Source: Soonwooa sp023440705
GTDB lineage: Bacteria; Bacteroidota; Bacteroidia; Flavobacteriales; Weeksellaceae
Assembly: GCA_023440705.1 (NCBI GenBank)
Contig: JAEXRP010000092.1
Location: forward strand, 39,428 to 103,427
Reading direction: 5' to 3'
Length of the DNA: 64,000 nt
The translations under genes were made by a program, and so were the position numbers. Shown piece after piece: positions 1-7,400 of this stretch; position 1 is the first letter of the stretch; each line of letters opens with the position of its first letter. The notes under the pieces are model-generated. The model ran no database searches. It had not been told where the DNA came from and was given only the letters and a program-made list of their open reading frames with translations.

Positions 1-12
1 AAAGATTAAAAA

Positions 13-20
13 TAGTTTTG
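13..20 (+). promoter_or_regulatory. candidate -7 promoter element for cdd
   Basis: TAGTTTTG fits the Bacteroidota -7 consensus TAnnTTTG and lies 44 nt before the cdd start codon. The expected -33 region is outside the window, so only half of the promoter can be judged. Confidence 0.35.
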
Positions 21-64
21 GGATAACTAAAAAAGGCGTACTTTTACCCTCCGATTTTTGAAAA

Positions 65-544
65 ATGGAAAAAGAAATCAAAATCAGTTTTCATGTGATT
101 CCTTCATATGAGGATCTTGATGAAACTGAAAAGAAACTTTTTGAAGCTGCAAAAACAGTTCGAGAAAATGCCTACGCAAATTATTCTAACTTCTTGGTAG
201 GTTGTGCACTTTTGCTTGATAATGGTGAGATTGTTACAGGAAGTAATCAAGAAAATGCAGCCTATCCTTCTGGTCTATGTGCTGAAAGAACGACCATCTA
301 CTGGACTTCTGCGAATTTTCCTAAAGCACAAATTACTAAAATGTTTGTGATTGGCGCACCTCGTAATATGCTTAGTTCTCAACCAATTCCGCCTTGTGGT
401 GCTTGTCGCCAAAGTATTCTGGAGTATGAGGCTAAACAAGATCAACCTATCGAAATCTATTTCGCTTCCCTAGAAGGTGAAATTTTTAAAACAAACTCGG
501 TTCGAGATTTATTGCCTTTCTCGTTTGATTCTAGTTTTTTATAG
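65..544 (+). CDS. cdd: cytidine deaminase
   Basis: Zinc-dependent cytidine deaminase, which converts cytidine and deoxycytidine to uridine and deoxyuridine in cytosolic pyrimidine salvage. The sequence shows the family's CAE motif (Cys72 as zinc ligand, Glu74 as proton shuttle) and the PCGAC motif (zinc ligands Cys111 and Cys114). At 159 residues it is slightly longer than the roughly 130-residue tetrameric form because of an N-terminal extension of about 20 residues, as is common in Bacteroidota. The ATG follows a short leader with a candidate promoter at 13-20. The gene converges on the TPR/LuxR-type regulator with only 3 nt between the stop codons. The assignment is firm; substrate preference is inferred from the family. 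Confidence 0.93.
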   Translation: MEKEIKISFHVIPSYEDLDETEKKLFEAAKTVRENAYANYSNFLVGCALLLDNGEIVTGSNQENAAYPSGLCAERTTIYWTSANFPKAQITKMFVIGAPRNMLSSQPIPPCGACRQSILEYEAKQDQPIEIYFASLEGEIFKTNSVRDLLPFSFDSSFL

Positions 545-547
545 GTT

Positions 548-2236
548 CTAAATTACAAAATTATCATCGTTATCGAACTTTTTGCGAAGTCGCTGTTTCG
601 ATTTTTTAACACCATCAACACTTAGTCCTAATAATTGGGCGATTTCTAAGTTGTTAAGATTTAATCTGTTAAGAAGAATGATTCTTAAGTTTGACTCTGT
701 TAAGCCTGGGAAAGAGGTGAGGATATATTGATAATATTCTGGCTCTTCTCGAATAAAAACTTCTTTGAATTTGTTCCAGTTTTCATCAGTAACCAAATGT
801 GAAATTTTTAATTCCTCCATGGCGGAAAGTGTTTTTGTTGCTTTTCCTATTTGACGGAGTTTATTAATTTCGTTATCAATATCATCAATATGTTTATTTC
901 GGTCGACCAAATAGGCTTTGAAACTTGCTAGAGAGTTATTGGTGGTTTGTAGTTTTTTATCAGACTCAACTTGGTCTAATTTGAACTTTAAAATCTGCTT
1001 TTCGTAACTACTTTTCAGCAAACGAATTTTTCTTTTATTAAGTTGATAAATACTTGCAACAAGACCACAGAGCAAAAGACTGACCGCAAGTAAGGACCAT
1101 TTGATAACTTTTGACTTTTCCGCTTTGTTTTGTTCGGCTTCTAATTGCCATTCTACACGCTCTTTTTGGCTTTGCCAGTTTGCCATTTTTACGGCTTCAA
1201 CACCGTCTTGTAATATAATTTGATCACTCAAACTTTCAATTCTTCTTCTTGCAGCTAGCTCTGCATTATCATTTTTTTCATGTACTGCGATTTGCAAAAG
1301 TAACTTTTGGATATCTAGCTCATTACTAGCTAAATATGTTTTGGTTTTAATGTACTCTAAAGCATCTAATAATAATGTTTTTGCGTTTTGATACTGTTTA
1401 GTTTCAACATAGATTGTAGCTAATCTTATTTGAGCAAACATAGTATTTTTATCACTGTTTTCAGCCTGAGAAATTTCGATATCTTCCTTTAATAAGCTAA
1501 TTGCTTTGTCGTAGTTTTTTCTATGAGCTTCAATGTATGCAATGTCCCCTAAAGCTTTTGCATAACGGACTTTATCATTAATTGTTATAGCCGCAGTTTT
1601 GGTCTTTTCTAGATATGTTCGTGCTTTTTGAAAATTATTTAACTTGATGTAATTAAGGGCAATGTTGTTAAGTATTGTCCCATAGTTTTGGTTATTAGTA
1701 GAGCATTGTTGTAAAGCGCGCTCGAGATATTCGTTACTTTTATTGTTATCTTCAATTGTCGACCAAAAGAAACCATTTAATTTTAAAATATTACAAGGAT
1801 CGATAATATCCTTATCTTGATTGTTTTCTAATAGTTTTGATGTTTTTAAAAATAAAGGTAATGCGTTGGGATAATCATTATAGGTATAATAATAGAATCC
1901 AAAGCTTGTATAAAACCATATCAAAAAGTTGTTGTCTTTGATATCTGTTGATAATTTTAGCGCATCTTTGTAAAGTTGAAGACTTTTAGTATTAAATTTA
2001 TCTAACTGTTTTGAATAGAAATTTGCTAATACAACTTTGTTTATGATTTCTTTTTTCGCACATGTTATTTTATAAGAATCTGAGTTTAGAAATGTTATTA
2101 GTTCTTTTTCACTGTTTATTTCTGAAGCTTTTACAACATATTTTGTCTCGATTGTAGACAAATTTTCGAGTTGTTGTGCTTTGTAAGTGGCTCCGCAAAA
2201 TGCAAAAAAGAAAAAAAAGAGGTATATTTTTACCAT
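548..2236 (-). CDS. membrane-anchored TPR protein with C-terminal LuxR-type helix-turn-helix
   Basis: Putative one-component regulator of a type common in flavobacteria. An N-terminal signal peptide is followed by tetratricopeptide-like helices (about residues 40-330), a single transmembrane helix near 375-395, a coiled coil, and a C-terminal helix-turn-helix (about 510-555, with NLEIAQLLGLSVDGVKK as the recognition part). The TPR half should be periplasmic and the DNA-binding half cytosolic. I chose the ATG at 2236, which opens a good signal peptide (MVKIYLFFFFFAF), over an upstream in-frame TTG at 2254 that overlaps a promoter-like TATATTTG. Two direct TGTCCACCCC repeats lie about 95-115 bp upstream and may be an operator. 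Target genes are unknown. Confidence 0.8.
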   Translation of the reverse strand: MVKIYLFFFFFAFCGATYKAQQLENLSTIETKYVVKASEINSEKELITFLNSDSYKITCAKKEIINKVVLANFYSKQLDKFNTKSLQLYKDALKLSTDIKDNNFLIWFYTSFGFYYYTYNDYPNALPLFLKTSKLLENNQDKDIIDPCNILKLNGFFWSTIEDNNKSNEYLERALQQCSTNNQNYGTILNNIALNYIKLNNFQKARTYLEKTKTAAITINDKVRYAKALGDIAYIEAHRKNYDKAISLLKEDIEISQAENSDKNTMFAQIRLATIYVETKQYQNAKTLLLDALEYIKTKTYLASNELDIQKLLLQIAVHEKNDNAELAARRRIESLSDQIILQDGVEAVKMANWQSQKERVEWQLEAEQNKAEKSKVIKWSLLAVSLLLCGLVASIYQLNKRKIRLLKSSYEKQILKFKLDQVESDKKLQTTNNSLASFKAYLVDRNKHIDDIDNEINKLRQIGKATKTLSAMEELKISHLVTDENWNKFKEVFIREEPEYYQYILTSFPGLTESNLRIILLNRLNLNNLEIAQLLGLSVDGVKKSKQRLRKKFDNDDNFVI

Positions 2237-2241
2237 ATTAA

Positions 2242-2249
2242 CAAATATA
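2242..2249 (-). promoter_or_regulatory. candidate -7 element of the TPR/LuxR-type regulator gene
   Basis: Read on the minus strand this is TATATTTG (TAnnTTTG), with a TTTG at 2269-2266, 16 nt upstream, slightly short of the usual 19. It ends 5 nt before the ATG at 2236, so the transcript would begin almost at the start codon. Confidence 0.4.
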
Positions 2250-2330
2250 TCCAAAAAAAGTGTTCCAAATTATTTTTTTTGAAAGTTTGTATATAGTTGA
2301 TAATCAGTGTTGCTTATTTGTAAAATAATT

Positions 2331-2352
2331 TGTCCACCCCAATGTCCACCCC
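2331..2352. repeat. tandem direct repeat TGTCCACCCC, possible operator
   Basis: Two identical 10-mers (2331-2340 and 2343-2352) are separated by AA, giving a 12-bp period. They are strikingly GC-rich inside a very AT-rich intergenic region upstream of the TPR/LuxR-type regulator. The arrangement resembles a two-site operator; function is inferred from position only. Confidence 0.6.
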
Positions 2353-2479
2353 TAAATTTTGCATTTTTTGAATATTTTTTGAAATTTTGATGGAAATATT
2401 TAGACAAAGACTACTACTAAGCTTTTTTCAATTACCATGAATGTCTAAATGTGATTAATAACCATTCTATTATATGCGA

Positions 2480-2507
2480 AATGCCAGAACATATCTGGCA
2501 TTTTTAT
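2480..2507 (+). terminator. hairpin terminator between recF and the TPR regulator
   Basis: Stem AATGCCAGA / TCTGGCATT with a 5-nt loop (acata), followed on the plus strand by a T-rich tract. It sits just past the 3' end of recF, which is on the minus strand. The T-run favours plus-strand termination, so it may act in both directions or end an unannotated plus-strand transcript. Confidence 0.55.
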
Positions 2508-2509
2508 TT

Positions 2510-3586
2510 TTAGATTTCGTAGATGTTGATTGGTTCTTTTATGTCTTTCAAAATACTTTCTGTACGTTCTTTATGTGTGTCTGTAATAAAAATCTGTCCA
2601 AAATTTTCTTGATTAACAAGATCAATTAACTGTGTTACACGTTTATCATCCAGTTTATCAAAGATGTCGTCCAATAAAAGGATTGGGGTTTTGCCTGTCA
2701 ACTCTTTAATACGAATCATTTGTGCTAGTTTAAGAGCAACCAAAAAAGTCTTTTGTTGTCCTTGCGATCCTACTTTTTTGATGGGATAATGCATCATCTC
2801 AAAAAGTAAGTCATCTTTATGTATACCTTTGGAAGTGTAGGTTAGCACACGATCCTTCTCTAAAGATTGAGTGAGTAAATCAGAATAATCTTGCTCTAAG
2901 TCCGATTGATAAGTGATGTAAACTTCTTCTTTTCCGCCAGAAATACTTTGATAAAAGTTTTGCATAACTGGATTAAGAAGTTCAACAAAGTTTTTACGTT
3001 TTGCAAATATTTTTTCGCCGTGTTTTATCAAAGGTTCATCGTAGATTTCGAGGCTGTCTTTGTCGAAATACCGATTTTTTGCGAAGCTTTTTAGAAGCGC
3101 ATTTCGTTGTTGTAAGGTCTTTTGATATTGTATTAAAGCAAAAAGATAATCGCTATCAGTTTGAGAAATCATCGCATCTAAAAATTTTCTGCGGCTTTCT
3201 CCAGAATCCGAAATTAAATTTTGATCATAAGGCGAAATAATAACAGATGGCAAATAACCAACATGATCCGCAAGTCGGTCATAAGATTTATCATTTTTTT
3301 TGATCACTTTCTTACTTTCCTTACTAAGAATTATTTTGAGAATATCTTCTTTTTCCTCATTTTGAACTTCCGCTTCGATGCTAAAGAAATCGCAATCGTT
3401 TTTAACATTGTTAAAATCGGAGTTTCCGAGGAAGCTTTTACCAACAGAAAGATAATATAAAGCGTCTAGAATATTCGTTTTTCCCACGCCATTATTCCCG
3501 ACAAAACAATTGATTTGCGCAGAAAGATCTAGCTGTAGATGATCGTGATTTTTAAAATTATGAAGACTGAGTTTATTAATTCTCAA
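2510..3586 (-). CDS. recF: DNA replication and repair protein RecF
   Basis: RecF is an SMC-like ATPase that loads RecA at single-stranded gaps together with RecO and RecR (recR is also in this window). Visible features are the N-terminal NFKNH segment, Walker A GNNGVGKTN, the ABC signature region SQGQQKTF near the C-terminus, and Walker B ILLLDDIFDKLD. No ATG is available before the conserved N-terminus, so a non-ATG start is required. I chose TTG at 3586 (MRINKLSLHNFKNH), which gives the usual RecF N-terminus and lies downstream of a TATCTTTG promoter element. The longer reading from TTG at 3622 would overlap that element. The UbiA-like gene lies directly upstream on the same strand. Confidence 0.93.
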   Translation of the reverse strand: MRINKLSLHNFKNHDHLQLDLSAQINCFVGNNGVGKTNILDALYYLSVGKSFLGNSDFNNVKNDCDFFSIEAEVQNEEKEDILKIILSKESKKVIKKNDKSYDRLADHVGYLPSVIISPYDQNLISDSGESRRKFLDAMISQTDSDYLFALIQYQKTLQQRNALLKSFAKNRYFDKDSLEIYDEPLIKHGEKIFAKRKNFVELLNPVMQNFYQSISGGKEEVYITYQSDLEQDYSDLLTQSLEKDRVLTYTSKGIHKDDLLFEMMHYPIKKVGSQGQQKTFLVALKLAQMIRIKELTGKTPILLLDDIFDKLDDKRVTQLIDLVNQENFGQIFITDTHKERTESILKDIKEPINIYEI

Positions 3587-3608
3587 AATAGAAATTGATT
3601 TAATCCTA

Positions 3609-3616
3609 CAAAGATA
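3609..3616 (-). promoter_or_regulatory. candidate -7 element of recF
   Basis: Minus-strand TATCTTTG matches TAnnTTTG exactly and lies 22 nt before the TTG codon proposed as the recF start. No clear -33 TTTG is visible at the right spacing. Confidence 0.45.
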
Positions 3617-3631
3617 AGTCAAATCGGATTC

Positions 3632-4399
3632 TTAAAAAAGGAGGTAATATTTTATAGCTAGGTAAATGATGAGTGGAAGTGCAGAACAACTTTCTATCCA
3701 AAAAGAAAAGTAAGCATCAGTTTTGTTTTCAGATGCGAAGAATATCAAAATACAACTTACAAAAGATGTTAACAATAATGCAATAATGCTATCAATTCTG
3801 AAAAATAAAATACTTATGATATTTGCTAAAATAATCAAAAAATAGGCGAGTAGTTTTGTGTTTTTGATGCCAATTAATTTCGGAAAAGTTACGACTGTAT
3901 CGTATTTCATATCGCGAATATCAAAAGGCAAAACAAGTGCGGAGATGAAAAAAAAGCTAAATCCGATAATTGGCCAATTAACTTCTGGCAATCCTAGGAA
4001 TCCAAAGGATAACGCCCAAACAAGTCCAACGTAAAAAATCTTGACAAATGGTATATTACGGATTGTGTTCGCAAGAAAATTACTGTTGTATAAAAGTCCC
4101 AGAACAACTATTAATAACCATTTTAATAAGACAATTTCGTTATGATTTCTGATGATCAGGAGGACGCAAATAATACCAGTAAAAAAATTGAATATTAATA
4201 TTTTTTTAAATATTCGACCTTGTCCTTGGTATTTTGTGTAAAGATAACCACTGAAAAATGTTAGAAAAATGAGGTACAGCTTGGGAAAACGGAATGTATT
4301 TTGTTCCAAAAAGAAAAAAGCAGCCAACATTGTTCCCATTAAGGAAACATAAATTTGGCTGTCTACAATATATTTTTTTGCTAATTTTAAAACTGACAT
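3632..4399 (-). CDS. UbiA-like polytopic membrane protein lacking the first Asp motif
   Basis: A 255-residue integral membrane protein with about eight hydrophobic helices. The segment DIRDMKYD near residue 160 is the second Asp-rich motif (DxxDxxxD) of the UbiA prenyltransferase superfamily, and the overall size and topology agree. The first magnesium-binding motif (NDxxD) expected after the second helix is not visible; that loop reads GYLYTKYQGQGR. It may therefore be a catalytically altered or non-enzymatic relative. It is separated by only about 45 nt from the recF start on the same strand. Substrate unknown. Membership of the superfamily is an inference from one motif plus topology. Confidence 0.6.
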   Translation of the reverse strand: MSVLKLAKKYIVDSQIYVSLMGTMLAAFFFLEQNTFRFPKLYLIFLTFFSGYLYTKYQGQGRIFKKILIFNFFTGIICVLLIIRNHNEIVLLKWLLIVVLGLLYNSNFLANTIRNIPFVKIFYVGLVWALSFGFLGLPEVNWPIIGFSFFFISALVLPFDIRDMKYDTVVTFPKLIGIKNTKLLAYFLIILANIISILFFRIDSIIALLLTSFVSCILIFFASENKTDAYFSFWIESCSALPLIIYLAIKYYLLF

Positions 4400-4459
4400 T
4401 ATATTACAAAGTAAACAAAATTGTAGCTTTTGTAATGTGATTTTGATAAATAAAAGTTT

Positions 4460-7400
4460 ATGAAAAAACTCATTCCTACTTTAGGATTGTTGTTCTTGAC
4501 TAGTTTTTCTGCTCCAATTTTTGGACAGAATTATTATGAGCAACAATGGAAAATCATTAAAGAACAGGCGAAGAAAGGAAACTTTAAGTCTAACCAAACG
4601 ATTTTTCAAAATATTCAAAAACAAGCTATGAAAGATAAAAATCTACCAGAGTTAATTAAAGCCCTGAAAGGTGATTTTAGCATTGTTAAAACCACTTTTG
4701 ATGATACCGAAAATGATAATGCCAGTCGTTTTTTTAAAAAAATTGAAGAAACAAAAAATTCTTTTTCTGGGAAGGAAGTTTTGGTTTTGGAGGTTTTGAA
4801 AGCCGAATTTATCAAAGATTATTACGATTCTGTACAATGGAAAATTAGGAGTCGTACCAATGTTGACAATCAAGATGTTTCTCAGATTGAGACTTGGACT
4901 AATCTCGGTTTCAAAAACTATTTATTAAAACAATATCAACTGGTTTTTGATAAAAAGAATGAACTTAAATCCATTAATTTAAGTTCATATAAAAGCATTT
5001 TTGATGGCGCTTATGATGAAGAATATTTTGCGACAATGTTAGATTGGGCGTCGACGCAATATGTTCGGTTTTTAAATGATTCTGACTTGTTTACTAAGAA
5101 CGAATTAGACGCGAATCAACCAAAAATTCTTCAAGTTTATGATGATTTAATAACGACAAATTCTGGGAATGCAAAATTATATTTTAAGTCTGAAAAACTA
5201 GCCTACCAAATCCAAAGAAATCCTAATGATAAAAGCTTAAAAGAGCAATGGCAAGTTTTGTATAATGATGCGACAGAAGGCGATTACAAAGTGATGATTG
5301 CATCAAATCTTGCCTCGGATTTAATAACAAATAAAAAGCAAAAGGAAGCTTTAGAAATTATTAAAAATGCAAAATCAAAATACCCAAAATCTGGATTTTT
5401 AGGAAATATTCAAAATGTAGAAAACAGCATTATTCAGCCTAATGCCAATCTTTATCTTGAGCCGACCAGTTTAGCTAACAAACCAATTCATGTGGTTGTT
5501 GAAGCTAAAAATGTGAAAAGCATTCAGTTGAAAATTTATCAAGTTAAAGACGATATTTTAGGATTTTTAAGTTTTGTTTCTGATCCGTATAATTCGAAGT
5601 TTTCAAGTGTTAAAAAAACATTAGTGAAAACTGAAAATTTTGAAGTTCCAACAAAAGATGATTTCCAAACGCATAAAACATCATTTGAGGTTAAAGCGCT
5701 TCCTGCAGGAATCTATATGCTGGAATATTTGGTCGATGGCGACAATCCAATTAATTATTATGGCAATTATTTTTTAGTGTCTGATGCAAAGTCGATTTAT
5801 AAAAATATTTCGAATAAAAATCAAGATGCTTCTGAGTTGTTGTGGATTAATTCTGATAACGGAAGTTTAATAAAAAATCCAAACTTAAAGGTTTTTGAAT
5901 ATCTTCCGAACGCAAAATCTATATCTAACAATGTGGTGACGATTAATAAAGATTCAAGCTTTCAATTGCCGATTACCACAAAGAAATCTTACTATCGTTA
6001 TCATCTTTTACAAGATACCAAAACTGGTGACGTTGAGTTGAGACAAACTTATGGTTCTAATAATGATTATCGAAACGAAAATAGAGCTAAAAAAGAATAT
6101 CGAGCACAGATTTTCCTTGATCGACAAATCTATCGCCCTGGACAAATTGTTTATTTCAAAGTCATAAATACTAAGCTGGATGCTAATAAAGAATCTGTTG
6201 TAGCAAAGCTTTCGCAAGAAATTGTTTTGGAAGATGCGAATGGCGAAGAAATCGCAAAACAAAGTTTTACAACTAACGATTTTGGTTCTTACAACGGAAG
6301 TTTTACGCTGCCAAAGTCGAAGCTTAATGGAAATTTCACTTTAGTGATTGATGATGAAAAATTAGATATTTCGGAACAAAAAGATTTCTTGGTCGAAGAA
6401 TACAAACGTCCAACTTTCGAATTGAATTTTGAACCTATTAAAGATGAATATAAATACGGTCAAAAGATTGAATTAAAAGGAAAAGCGACGATGTTTTCGG
6501 GCGTTCCGTTGTCAAATTCTAATATTCAATATGAGATTAAAAAACAAAATATTCGTTGGCGGTATTTCTCTTGGTATCCAAGAATTTATGATAACGAAAA
6601 TTCGATTTTGGGGGAAACAAAAACCAATGACAAAGGCGAATTCACGATTGTTTTAGATTTAAAAAAGGACGGAAAACTAGATGGTGTCCAAGTTGATCAA
6701 TATAACATAAATGCAAGTGCGACGGATATTGCTGGCGAAACGCAATCTGCAGATACAAGTTTGACGGTGTCGTCGGTTTCGCATTATATCGATGCAACGC
6801 CGCTTAAAGATCAGTTTTCGGATGATGATATTAAATTAAATGTTGAAACAAAAAATTACAATAATCAAAATCTTAAAAAATCGTATCATGCAAAATTGAC
6901 GAAGTTGGAAGAGCCACAACGCGTTTTCCGAAGTCAGTTTAAAGATCAAATTCAGGATTTACCGAAGATGTCAAAATCAGAATTTATAAATCTTTTCCCG
7001 AATGATCGATTTGATAAAACTGATCTTCCAAAAAACTGGAATTCAGAACGTATTTTATTTGATAAAACTGCGCAAGATTCGGTATTTAATATTGGTAAAT
7101 TAAATGCGGGATATTACCGATTAGATTTTTACAATATCGAAGGAAAAGATAGCATCAAAACAAGTCAGGATTTTCAAGTTTGGAGTAAATCAAGTTTGGA
7201 TTCAAAACAAAAAACTTTCCTTAACACAAGTTTTGACAAGAAAGAATACAAAGTTGGAGAAACTGCCAATTTGATGATTTATTCGGCGGTTCCAGATGCA
7301 ATTGCGAATATTTATGTTCAAAATGGTGATGGCAATACAGTTTTTGAAAGAAAAGATTTGAAAAATGGTTTCCTAAATTATCCAATTAAAATTTCTGAAA

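Noticed and set aside
3636..3645. Strong Shine-Dalgarno AAGGAGGTAA on the plus strand
   Set aside because: It lies in the 3' end of a minus-strand gene (antisense to codons for the last residues), and no plus-strand gene follows it.
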